Source: DASSNR01 sp036278935 (GTDB taxonomy: Bacteria > Gemmatimonadota > Gemmatimonadetes > Gemmatimonadales > Gemmatimonadaceae). From it: a stretch of 54,582 bases of DNA. Both the position numbers and the translations under genes were made by a program. The stretch's first letter is position 1; each line of letters begins with the position of its first letter. The notes under the pieces are model-generated. The model searched no databases. It was not told where the DNA came from and saw only the letters and a program-made list of their open reading frames with translations. This document shows positions 17,476 to 25,058 of the stretch, one piece after another. The DNA lies in the NCBI GenBank assembly GCA_036278935.1, contig DASUKA010000087.1:1-54582 (forward strand), given 5' to 3'.

Positions 17476-18399
17476 TCAAAGCAACCCCCGCAGATGCACG
17501 GCACACGCCTCTCCAAGGCGCACAGGATCATACCCGCCTTCGAGCGCGCTCACTAAGCGGCCGGCGCACCACGAATTGGCACGCTCCACGAGCCAGTGCG
17601 TGAGGAGGTCCACGTGCTCGAGCTCGAGCGTGAACGCGCCGAGCGGATCACCACGTAGCGAGTCGAAGCCCGCGGAGATGAACACGATGTCGGGTGTGAA
17701 ATCACGCGTGGCCTCATCCACCCCTCGCTGCAGCGCCTCGACGTAGCGGCCTGGCGCAAGCTGCGCCGGCAGCGGGATGTTCCACACGTTGCCGCGCCCG
17801 CGGTCCTCGGCGGCACCCGTGCCCGGATACCAGGGCCACTGATGCATGGAGACGAAGTGAATGCCGGGGTCATGCTCCACGAGCGCTTGCGTCCCATTCC
17901 CGTGATGCACGTCCCAGTCGACAATCAGCACGTGCTCGGCATCATGCCGCGTGCGCGCGGCGTACGCGGCAACGGCGACGTTGCCAAAGAGACAGAAGCC
18001 CATGCCTCGATCGCGCAGCGCATGATGCCCGGGCGGGCGCACGGCGGCAAAGCTGCGCACGGCTCGACCGTCGAAGGCCCGGTCCACCGCATCGAGCACG
18101 CATCCGGCAGCGGCGCGCGCGGCATCCCATGAACCCTCGCTCACCGGCGTGTCGGGATCCAGCGCGCCGCCCCCCTGGCGCGCAAGCGTGCGCACGTGAG
18201 CGATGTAGCCTGGCGCATGCGCCAGCGCCAGTTCCTCGGGACTCGCATGCCGCCCCTCCACGTGATCCAAGGCCTGAAAGAGCTCCGGATCCGCGCTCAG
18301 CGCGCGCGTGATGGCGCGCAGACGGCCGGTATGTTCGGGGTGGCCCCAGCCCGTGTCGTGACGACCGCAGTCGGAATGCGAGATGTAGGCGACCGTCAC
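17476..18399 (-). CDS. histone-deacetylase-family (arginase-fold) hydrolase
   Basis: A 307-residue zinc amidohydrolase related to HDACs, acetoin utilisation AcuC and acetylpolyamine amidohydrolases. Visible: the tandem-His motif 'RPPGHHAL', the zinc-ligand motif 'DWDVHHGNGTQ', 'AGFDSLRGDPLG' with the third metal ligand, and 'LEGGYDP' near the end. It should remove acetyl or acyl groups from lysine or a polyamine. The GTG at 18399 overlaps the preceding stop by 4 nt (GTGA). It is the last of four coupled genes headed by a histidine kinase, with a ubiquitin-like protein directly before it. Confidence 0.92.
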   Translation of the reverse strand: MTVAYISHSDCGRHDTGWGHPEHTGRLRAITRALSADPELFQALDHVEGRHASPEELALAHAPGYIAHVRTLARQGGGALDPDTPVSEGSWDAARAAAGCVLDAVDRAFDGRAVRSFAAVRPPGHHALRDRGMGFCLFGNVAVAAYAARTRHDAEHVLIVDWDVHHGNGTQALVEHDPGIHFVSMHQWPWYPGTGAAEDRGRGNVWNIPLPAQLAPGRYVEALQRGVDEATRDFTPDIVFISAGFDSLRGDPLGAFTLELEHVDLLTHWLVERANSWCAGRLVSALEGGYDPVRLGEACAVHLRGLL

Positions 18400-18719
18400 C
18401 GAACCGGACGGCGGCGCCGGTGCGTCACGAGAAAGATGGAGCCATCCACGGCGCCCGCATCCGCCAGCGACTGATGCTCGTCCAGCACCTCGAAGCCGCG
18501 CAGCTTCGTGACGAAGTGCCGTTGATCGGCACCCGGATAGAGCTCCGCGAGTGCGGCCACCTTGACGGCCAGCACCGGCTCCGTGGCCGGCGTGTCGATG
18601 CGCACCACGTCCCACAGTTCGGGGACCTCCACCCGCACGCTGATCGCCGGCGCGTCCGGTGTCCCCAGTCGCACGACCGTCCGTCGACTCCGCAGATTCG
18701 CGACGAATGGCACGGTCAT
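18396..18719 (-). CDS. ubiquitin-like beta-grasp protein (candidate)
   Basis: A 107-residue protein not belonging to a family I can name. Its last ~75 residues read like a ubiquitin fold: strands 'ISVRVEVPE' and 'WDVVRIDTP', helix 'EPVLAVKVAALAELY', strand 'HFVTKLRGFEVL', short turn 'QSLADAGAVDG', final strand 'SIFLVTHRR'. This parallels ubiquitin's helix and its Thr-Leu-Ser-Asp turn and last strand. It ends in 'RRRRPVR', with no Gly-Gly, so processing-free conjugation is not expected. It overlaps both neighbours by 4 nt. YukD/EsaB-like or monooxygenase-subunit (TmoB-like) folds are alternatives. The fold call is an inference from the pattern. Confidence 0.55.
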   Translation of the reverse strand: MTVPFVANLRSRRTVVRLGTPDAPAISVRVEVPELWDVVRIDTPATEPVLAVKVAALAELYPGADQRHFVTKLRGFEVLDEHQSLADAGAVDGSIFLVTHRRRRPVR

Positions 18720-18997
18720 CCCACACGCTCCTCGGCATCCGGCACCGGCGCGAGCGTGGTGAAGAAGCGGGCGACCTGTTGCGTGAACAGATAGGTGGAC
18801 CCGCGCACCACGGTTCCTCCCTCGCCAGCCTGCACACCGATCACGATCTCCTCCCCGCCCTGGCCGCGGAACGTCACGAAGTCCGCCCCTTCCTTCTCAG
18901 GGAAGGCGCCATAGATCGGGTTGCGCCGCGCGAAGAACCGCTTGGCGGCCGCCAGGACTTCGTTCGGCGCGAGTGTCGTGCTGGTCTCCTGAATCAT
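18716..18997 (-). CDS. small hypothetical protein (93 aa)
   Basis: A 93-residue unrecognised protein: an N-terminal helix ('PNEVLAAAKRFFARRN'), a beta-rich centre ('GADFVTFRGQGGEEIVIGVQ') and a C-terminal helix ('STYLFTQQVARFFTTLAP'). ATG at 18997 overlaps the kinase stop (ATGA) and its stop overlaps the ubiquitin-like gene's start (ATGA). No signal peptide. The gene order suggests it works with the ubiquitin-like protein. Confidence 0.65.
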   Translation of the reverse strand: MIQETSTTLAPNEVLAAAKRFFARRNPIYGAFPEKEGADFVTFRGQGGEEIVIGVQAGEGGTVVRGSTYLFTQQVARFFTTLAPVPDAEERVG

Positions 18998-20373
18998 GAG
19001 TGTTCCGTCATCTGGAAAAGGTCATCGGCGGGACGTCCCTCCCCGCCTCCCCGTAGCTCCGGCCCGTACTCCAGCGGCACCGTCATGGTGAATGCCGAGC
19101 CCTCGTTGGGCGCGGAGTACAACTCGATGTCACCGCCGAGCAGCCGCGCGAGCTGCTTGGCGAGCGCGAGCCCCAGCCCCGAGCCGCCGTATCGGCGCGT
19201 GGTTGATCCATCTACCTGCCGGAACTCCTCGAAGACGAGCTGCTGCGCCTCGCGGGCAATCCCGATCCCCGTATCCCGCACGATGAAGCGGGCCGCGCCA
19301 TCGGCCACCTCGAGCGAGGCGCACACCTCGCCGCTGGCCGTGAACTTATACGCGTTCGCGAGGAGCCGGCGGAGAATCTTCACCAGCTTGTTCCGATCGC
19401 TCCGCATGCGCGGCACCATCCCCTCGGGACTCTCCACGCGCAGCGTGACGCCCGGCGCGCGGCCAAGTGTGGCATCGGTCGCCTCGCGCAGTACCTCGCG
19501 CGGGTCGAGCTCCTCGGTCGTCACCTCGAATCCGCCGCTCTTGAGCGCGGTGAGCTCGAGCAGGTCGTCAATGAGCGAGAGCAATCGCTCGCTGGCGGAC
19601 ACCACCTGCGCGATGGTATTCCGTTGCTCCGGCATGAGCGGCCCCGACAGCCCATCGTGCAGCAGGTGCGCATACCCCAGCACCGCGGTGAGCGGCGTGC
19701 GCAGCTCGTGCGAGATATTGGCCAGGAATTCATCCTTCAACTGCCGCGCTTCGAGGGCCGCGCAATACTGCCGCTCCAACTCGGCGTTGGATTCCATGAG
19801 CGCCGCATTCGTGCGCCGCAACTCATGGATGAGCGAGGCCTTCTCCGCCGTGGCCGCCATCTGGTCGGCGACGATCCGCAGCAGCCCGTCCTCCTCCGCA
19901 TCGAAGCCCCCGGCTTCGGCAAAGTAGAAGGCGACCGCCCCCAGCACGCGCGTCGGCGTCTCGAGCGGAAGGGCGACGAGCGCGCGAAAGCCCAGCTCCC
20001 GCGCCACTTCCTGCCAGTCTGCGAGCGCCTCGTCGGCAAAGACATCGGGCACCTGAATGGGACGGCGCTCGTCGGCCGCCTGCCCGCTGGGGCCGAGCCC
20101 CAGCCGCACGCGCATCGTGCCCAGGAAGGGGCGGAAGCGCTCCGGCCAGTTGTACGCCGCGGCCAGATGCATCACGTCCCCGTCGCCGTCCAGCAGATAG
20201 ACGCACGCGAGCGTAGCGCCCACGAGCGGACTCACTCGCTCGAGGGCGAACTGGAAGACATCCTGAGGACAGCCTGCGGCCAGGAAGGCGTGTACGATCT
20301 CGCGCACTGCCATGAGCTCCCGGATCGCACTATCCGCTGTGGCCACAGGGATGCGCACGCGCGTGTCGGTCAC
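18994..20373 (-). CDS. cytoplasmic GAF-domain sensor histidine kinase
   Basis: About 459 residues from a GTG at 20373; a TTG eight codons earlier is possible. Order: N-terminal helix, GAF domain (about 25-185, ending 'LLRIVADQMAATAEKASLIH'), coiled-coil linker, HisKA with the phospho-accepting His222 in 'NISHELRTPLTAVLGY', then HATPase_c with N box, 'VRDTGIGI' and 'RYGGSGLGLALAKQLA'. No membrane segments, so the input is an intracellular ligand. No receiver partner is encoded in the same operon; a degenerate receiver lies upstream at 20601-21035. The kinase core is close to that of the gvp-operon kinase at 26425-28722. Confidence 0.93.
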   Translation of the reverse strand: MTDTRVRIPVATADSAIRELMAVREIVHAFLAAGCPQDVFQFALERVSPLVGATLACVYLLDGDGDVMHLAAAYNWPERFRPFLGTMRVRLGLGPSGQAADERRPIQVPDVFADEALADWQEVARELGFRALVALPLETPTRVLGAVAFYFAEAGGFDAEEDGLLRIVADQMAATAEKASLIHELRRTNAALMESNAELERQYCAALEARQLKDEFLANISHELRTPLTAVLGYAHLLHDGLSGPLMPEQRNTIAQVVSASERLLSLIDDLLELTALKSGGFEVTTEELDPREVLREATDATLGRAPGVTLRVESPEGMVPRMRSDRNKLVKILRRLLANAYKFTASGEVCASLEVADGAARFIVRDTGIGIAREAQQLVFEEFRQVDGSTTRRYGGSGLGLALAKQLARLLGGDIELYSAPNEGSAFTMTVPLEYGPELRGGGEGRPADDLFQMTEHS

Positions 20374-20427
20374 ACCGCACAATCTAGGCCGGTGCAACCC
20401 CGCTGCGCCAGACGGCAGGGGGCGTTA

Positions 20428-20600
20428 CGGCCGGGTGTAGGGGAGTCGGGTGTCGGGTATCGGGGAACGGCATGGGGCAACGCTGTGATTCCGAAACAGC
20501 GAAGCGACTGAGGAATCTCCTCGCCTGGGGGAAGATCCTCGCGTTCGCTCGGAATGATAGCCCCCGCCTACCCGACACCCGACTCCCTTACACCCGGCCG
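20428..20600 (-). repeat. intergenic repeat element, copy B (nested palindrome)
   Basis: Outer arms 20428-20459 and 20569-20600 are 32-bp inverted repeats with a single mismatch. The right arm begins exactly at the stop codon of the gene at 20601. The 109-base interior holds a second, imperfect palindrome: ATTCCGAAACAGCGAAGC on one side, matching the complement of GTTCGCTCGGAAT on the other. It also holds the motif GAACGGCATG shared with copies E and F. Confidence 0.85.
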
Positions 20601-21035
20601 TTATCCCTCCGGCTGGGCGCGAGCGGCCTCTGCCACGCGAGAGAGCACGGTGGGCAGCTGCGCGGTGAAGGCGGAACGGGCCAGCACCACCGTGGCGCCG
20701 GCCGCGCGCCCCGCCTCGATGGCGGCGAGGTTCGTATGGCCGGCAAACGCAAGCACTGGCGTCTCCCCACCGCCCGCCGATGCCTTGATCCGGCGAATCG
20801 CCTCCGCCGCATCCAACCGCTCGGCCTCCAGGTCCACAATGGCCAGTGCCACCGCCTGGTGCTCGAGGTGCCGATCCAGCTGCTCCAGCGACTTGGCGAC
20901 GCGCAGCGGGAGTCCCACCCGGCGCGCGACCTCGTCCACCCTGGACCGAAAGAGCAGATCGCTCATGACCACCAGCACTGGCCGCGCCCCCGGAATGAGC
21001 GCGGGATACGGGCTGTCAGGCTCGGGACCCGTCAT
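20601..21035 (-). CDS. degenerate response-regulator receiver-like protein
   Basis: A 144-residue protein with receiver-domain layout: strand 'RPVLVVMSDLLFRSRV', strand 3 'VALAIVDLEAE' with an aspartate at the phosphorylation position, 'ETPVLAFAGHTN', and 'ATVVLARSAF' where the invariant Lys is replaced by Arg. The usual acidic pair after strand 1 is reduced to Ser-Asp. It is therefore probably an atypical, perhaps non-phosphorylated, receiver. ATG at 21035 overlaps the SDR stop (ATGA). No output domain. The repeat element starts at its stop codon. Confidence 0.75.
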   Translation of the reverse strand: MTGPEPDSPYPALIPGARPVLVVMSDLLFRSRVDEVARRVGLPLRVAKSLEQLDRHLEHQAVALAIVDLEAERLDAAEAIRRIKASAGGGETPVLAFAGHTNLAAIEAGRAAGATVVLARSAFTAQLPTVLSRVAEAARAQPEG

Positions 21036-21724
21036 CGCCGGGAACCGGTAACGGCGGGCCGCACTTCCAGACGCGAGATGAGCATGTTCGGCGGCGTATC
21101 GATCACGCTGGCCACGGCGTCCGCGATCTCCTCGGGTGTGAGCTTCCAACTCGCGTCCCCCGACCGCCCCGAGAACCCCGTGGCCACCGAGCCGGGCATC
21201 ACCACTGACACGCGAACGCCCGCGTCGCGCACCTCGAGCATGAGCGATTCCATGAAGCCGATGACGGCGTGCTTGGTGGCCGTGTAGCACGTACCGCCCG
21301 CGAAGCTGCTCCGCCCGGCGAGCGAGCCGATGGTGACGATGAAGCCGGCGTGGCGCGCGAGCATTGCCGGCAACACCGCGCGCGTCATGTAGAACAGGGC
21401 GTTGACGTTCACCTCCACCATTCGCCGCCACTCATCGAGCGTCAGCTCGAGCATCGGCTTGATGGTGGCGACACCGGCGTTGTTGATCAGCACCTGCGCG
21501 TCCACACCGCCGAGCGCCTCCGCCACCGCATCGGCATCCGTGATATCGAGCGGAACCGGGCGACAGCGGCCACCGGCCGACTCGATCGCGCGCGCCACCT
21601 CCGCCAGTCCGTCGCGCGATCGCGCCACGGCCACGATATCGTACTCGCCGGCCAGCCGCATGGAGATACACCGGCCAATTCCGCGTGATGCGCCGGTGAT
21701 GACGGCAATGGGTCGTTCCGCCAT
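21032..21724 (-). CDS. short-chain dehydrogenase/reductase
   Basis: A 230-residue classical SDR. NAD(P)-binding 'ITGASRGIG', 'LINNAGVA', catalytic 'TIGSLAG' serine and 'CYTATKHA' Tyr-x3-Lys, then 'VVMPGSVATGF'. The second of two adjacent ATGs (21724) is preferred because its spacing from the GGTAGGA site is better. The substrate is unknown. Translationally coupled to the receiver-like gene. Confidence 0.92.
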   Translation of the reverse strand: MAERPIAVITGASRGIGRCISMRLAGEYDIVAVARSRDGLAEVARAIESAGGRCRPVPLDITDADAVAEALGGVDAQVLINNAGVATIKPMLELTLDEWRRMVEVNVNALFYMTRAVLPAMLARHAGFIVTIGSLAGRSSFAGGTCYTATKHAVIGFMESLMLEVRDAGVRVSVVMPGSVATGFSGRSGDASWKLTPEEIADAVASVIDTPPNMLISRLEVRPAVTGSRR

Positions 21725-21810
21725 CATGTCCTACCCGGCGTCAAACAAGTACACATACTGGGCTCAACCATGGATCCTTTTCCCATAACTGCGAAGCAAT
21801 GCGGCGCGCA

Positions 21811-22578
21811 TCATGACCCGTCGGCGCTGTGCATGAGCCACACCAGGACGACGGCGCAGGGCGAGCCCAATCCATACGGCGGTGGTATGGTGGGCACGAC
21901 GTAAACCTCCATACCGGCAATCCTATCGATGGGGACCCTGTCGATGGCCAGCGAGTGGGTGGTTACGAAATCTTCGTCCTTGTGGTCGACAACGTGAACA
22001 CCGTCAACGAACTCATTCACTCCACTGCACCCCGCTGCGGAGGGCACGGAGATCCCCCTGTCAGAGGCGCGCACCCCCGCGGCGAGATTCAACAGGTCGC
22101 GGGTCCGTACCGGTTTCGCATCTTCGATCTGTTGATGCGTGAAGAACGTTCCGAACCCGCCGCGCTGCCGCTTGTAGAAGCCATGCCTCGCGAGATCGGC
22201 ATTGGTGCGTCCCGTGACCTTGACCGTCGGAAGCTGAATAGGGAGTCGCCGCAACGTGACGATGACCGCCGTCGTCTCCGCCGCCACCAAATTCAGCGAC
22301 GCGGCCACTGGCCTGTACCCGTACGCGCGAACCCGAATGAGATCGGAGCCAGCCGGCACCGCACCGAAATTCGCTAATCCGCGCTCGTCCGTAATCTCCG
22401 AGAGGTGCACCGCCGTGAATGACGCAGCGGCTCCGGCGACCGGCGCACCCGTGTCAGCGGCACGCACGCGCACAACGAGCGCCGCCATGCTATCCTGGGC
22501 CGAGAGCGGCGCCCAACTACACGGACCGGCCAGGATGGCCGCCACGGCCATGCGCCGAGCCCGTCGCACGCGCGTCAT
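21811..22578 (-). CDS. secreted carboxypeptidase-regulatory-like/plug-like protein, second paralogue
   Basis: A 255-residue protein with a signal peptide ('MAVAAILAGPCSWAPLSAQ'). It has a carboxypeptidase-regulatory-like domain ('LVVRVRAADTGAPVAGAAAS', 'YGYRPVAASLNLVAAET') and a short plug-like end ('TRDLLNLAAGVRA', 'GCSGVNEFVDGVHV'). There is no barrel. It has the same architecture as the gene at 311-1204 and may be a periplasmic binding or scaffold protein. It sits 43 bases after glyQS and could be read from the glyQS transcript. Confidence 0.72.
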   Translation of the reverse strand: MTRVRRARRMAVAAILAGPCSWAPLSAQDSMAALVVRVRAADTGAPVAGAAASFTAVHLSEITDERGLANFGAVPAGSDLIRVRAYGYRPVAASLNLVAAETTAVIVTLRRLPIQLPTVKVTGRTNADLARHGFYKRQRGGFGTFFTHQQIEDAKPVRTRDLLNLAAGVRASDRGISVPSAAGCSGVNEFVDGVHVVDHKDEDFVTTHSLAIDRVPIDRIAGMEVYVVPTIPPPYGLGSPCAVVLVWLMHSADGS

Positions 22579-22621
22579 ACATCAGAAATCTTCCTCACGA
22601 CTCCAGCGTTCCCTCCACTCC

Positions 22622-24004
22622 TCACTCCGTGCTCGGCCCGAGCCGAGCCGCGAGGAAGCCCCGCAGGCGATCGGCGGCCACGCGTTCCTGCGCCAGCGAG
22701 TCACGATCGCGCACAGTGACCGTACCATCCGCGATGGACTGCCCATCCACCGTGATGCAGAACGGCGTTCCCACCTCGTCCTGCCGCCGATACCGGCGGC
22801 CAATGGCTCCTGACTCATCGTAGAACACCGGCACCGCGGCCCGCAGGTCGTCCGCAATGCGCCGCGCCATCTCGGGCATGCCATCCTTCTTGACGAGGGG
22901 AAAGATCCCCGCCTTGATCGGCGCCAGCGCGGGGAGAAGCCGCAGGACCGTGCGGCCCTCGGCCTCGCCCTCCACGGCTTCCTCGCGATAACCGTTCACC
23001 AGTACGGCCAGTGTCACGCGGTCCGCACCGACGGATGTCTCGATGATCTCCGGCAGGTAGCGGCGGTTGCTCGGCTGGTCGAAGTACTCGAGCTTCTTTC
23101 CCGAGTACTCCTGATGGCGGCCCAGATCGAAGGTGCCGCGGTTGTGCACCCCCTCGACCTCCTGAAAGCCGAGCGAGCCGCCGAAGTCGAACTCGATATC
23201 GAACGCGGCACGCGCGTAGTGCGCCAGTTCCTCGCGCGTATGCTGGTGAAACATGAGCCGGTCCGGCTGGAGTCCCAGCGCCACGTGCCACGCGAGCCGT
23301 TCCTCCCTCCAGTACTCGAACCACTGCATGTCCGTACCAGGCTCTACGAAGAACTGCATCTCCATCTGCTCGAACTCCCGCGTGCGGAAGATGAAGTTCC
23401 CCGGCGTGATCTCGTTGCGGAACGCCTTGCCGATCTGCGCGATCCCGAACGGGACCTTCTGCCGCGTCGCCTGCTGCACGTTCAGGAAGTTCACGTAGAT
23501 CCCCTGCGCCGTCTCCGGCCGCAGGTACACCACGGACGCCGTATCCTCCACCGGGCCCATGAATGTCCTGAACATGAGGTTGAATTGTCGCGGCTCGCTC
23601 AGTGTCCCCTTCATGCCGCACGACGGGCACTGCGCCTCCGGCGTCCCCGGCTTCCCCTTGATCCGCTCGTCGTCGGCGCGGAACCGCCTGCGGCAATTGC
23701 GGCACTCCACCAATGGGTCGACAAAGCCGCTCACATGTCCGCTCGCCTCCCACACCCTGGGGTGCATCAGGATCGCGGCGTCGATCCCCTCGACGTTCTC
23801 CCGCTCGCGCACCATCGTGTGCCACCAGCGATCCTTGATGTTCTTCTTGAGCTCGACGCCGAGCGGTCCGTAATCCCACACCGATCCGGTGCCACCATAG
23901 ATCTCGGACGACTGGAAGATGAAGCCTCGCCGCTTGCACAGCGACACCAGCTTCTCGAGGACATCGGGATGCTCGACCATGCGTGGGGTGGCCTCAGTGG
24001 TCAT
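22622..24004 (-). CDS. glyQS: glycyl-tRNA synthetase, alpha2 type
   Basis: A 460-residue class II synthetase of the eukaryote/archaea-like homodimeric type. N-terminal 'CKRRGFIFQSSEIYGG' and 'SVWDYGPLGVELKKN', a Cys-rich insert ('CRNCRRRF', 'CPSCGMKG'), motif 2 'FRNEITPGNFIFRTREFEQ', C-terminal anticodon-binding domain ('LPALAPIKAGIFPLVKKDG'). It charges tRNA-Gly. The start ATG at 24004 overlaps the YpdA-like gene's stop by 4 nt. Confidence 0.96.
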   Translation of the reverse strand: MTTEATPRMVEHPDVLEKLVSLCKRRGFIFQSSEIYGGTGSVWDYGPLGVELKKNIKDRWWHTMVRERENVEGIDAAILMHPRVWEASGHVSGFVDPLVECRNCRRRFRADDERIKGKPGTPEAQCPSCGMKGTLSEPRQFNLMFRTFMGPVEDTASVVYLRPETAQGIYVNFLNVQQATRQKVPFGIAQIGKAFRNEITPGNFIFRTREFEQMEMQFFVEPGTDMQWFEYWREERLAWHVALGLQPDRLMFHQHTREELAHYARAAFDIEFDFGGSLGFQEVEGVHNRGTFDLGRHQEYSGKKLEYFDQPSNRRYLPEIIETSVGADRVTLAVLVNGYREEAVEGEAEGRTVLRLLPALAPIKAGIFPLVKKDGMPEMARRIADDLRAAVPVFYDESGAIGRRYRRQDEVGTPFCITVDGQSIADGTVTVRDRDSLAQERVAADRLRGFLAARLGPSTE

Positions 24005-25020
24005 GTGTCCAGTTCCGCGCTCAACGTGGGTTCGCTCGGCACCGGCCGCCCGAGCAGGCGGGCGACGATGCGATCGCCATGATAGCGGCCGTTCTCGATG
24101 AATACCTTGTTGGCATCGAACCCCGCCACCACGACACCGGCGATGAACACCCCCGGCACGTCGGTCTCGAGCGTCGCGGGATCGTGGGCTGGCACGCCGC
24201 TCTCGGGGTCGATCGTTACGCCCAAGCGCCGCAGCAACTCGAGGTTGGGCGCGAAGCCGGTCATGATGTAGACGTGCTCCGCCGGCAGTCGCTCCTCACC
24301 GCCGGGCCCCGCGATCGCGACCCATTCGCGATCGATCGCCACCACGCGGCTGTGCCAGCGGGCCGTGATACTGCCCTCGGCGATCCGGTTCGTGATATCG
24401 GGCAGCACCCACGGCTTGATGCGCTTGTCGAAGACGGGCCCGAAGTGCACGAGCGTCACGCACGCGCCGTTTCGCCAGAGGTCCAGCGCGGCCTCCGCAG
24501 CCGAGTTCCCGCCTCCCACCACCACCACCGGCTGCTGAAACGCCTCGTGTCCTTCCTTGTACACGTGCGTCACCCACGGCAGCGATTCGCCGGGAACGTT
24601 GAGCCGATTGGGCGAGCCGAAGTACCCCGTGGCCACAACCACGGCGCGCGCCTGTGTGGTGTGCACCGCGCCGGCACGCGTCTTCGACCTGAGCGTGAAG
24701 GCACCCTCCGTTCCCTCGATCGCCTCCACCGGCTCGTACTGGCGAACACGAATCCCGAAGTAGCGCACGACCTCGCGGTAGTAGGCCAGCGCATCGCGCC
24801 GCGTGGGTTTGTCGCCGGCGATCACGAACGGCAGTCCGCCCACCGAGAGCTTCTCCGCCGTGGAGAAGAACTTCACGTAGGTCGGATACTGCGTGATCGT
24901 GCTGGCCACGCACGCGGCGTCGAAGACGACGGTCTCCAGCCCGGCACGCGCGAGGGAGATGGCCGCCGCAAGACCACACGGACCGGCGCCCACGATGGCA
25001 ACGTCGACGGCATGCATCAT
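24001..25020 (-). CDS. ypdA: YpdA-family FAD/NADPH-dependent disulfide reductase (putative)
   Basis: A 339-residue two-Rossmann flavoprotein: FAD-binding 'VAIVGAGPCGLAAAISLARAG', shown here as 'VGAGPCGL', NAD(P)-binding 'VVVVGGGNSAAEAALDLWRN', and a YpdA-like 'PTYVKFFSTAEKLSVGG'. YpdA enzymes reduce bacillithiol disulfide, and the family also contains unassigned flavin reductases. It lacks a thioredoxin-reductase CxxC. The ATG at 25020 is used; an in-frame GTG at 25062 overlaps the purA stop (GTGA) and is a serious alternative. The substrate depends on whether this organism makes bacillithiol, which cannot be judged here. Confidence 0.78.
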   Translation of the reverse strand: MMHAVDVAIVGAGPCGLAAAISLARAGLETVVFDAACVASTITQYPTYVKFFSTAEKLSVGGLPFVIAGDKPTRRDALAYYREVVRYFGIRVRQYEPVEAIEGTEGAFTLRSKTRAGAVHTTQARAVVVATGYFGSPNRLNVPGESLPWVTHVYKEGHEAFQQPVVVVGGGNSAAEAALDLWRNGACVTLVHFGPVFDKRIKPWVLPDITNRIAEGSITARWHSRVVAIDREWVAIAGPGGEERLPAEHVYIMTGFAPNLELLRRLGVTIDPESGVPAHDPATLETDVPGVFIAGVVVAGFDANKVFIENGRYHGDRIVARLLGRPVPSEPTLSAELDT

Positions 25021-25058
25021 GTCCGTGCCGCGCTCACGGGAGTCTGAGTCTGCCGCAC

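Noticed and set aside
18396..18719. True ubiquitin-type modifier (conjugatable)
   Set aside because: The C-terminus is RRRRPVR without Gly-Gly, and no E1, E2 or JAB-type peptidase gene is nearby. Only a ubiquitin-like fold is proposed.
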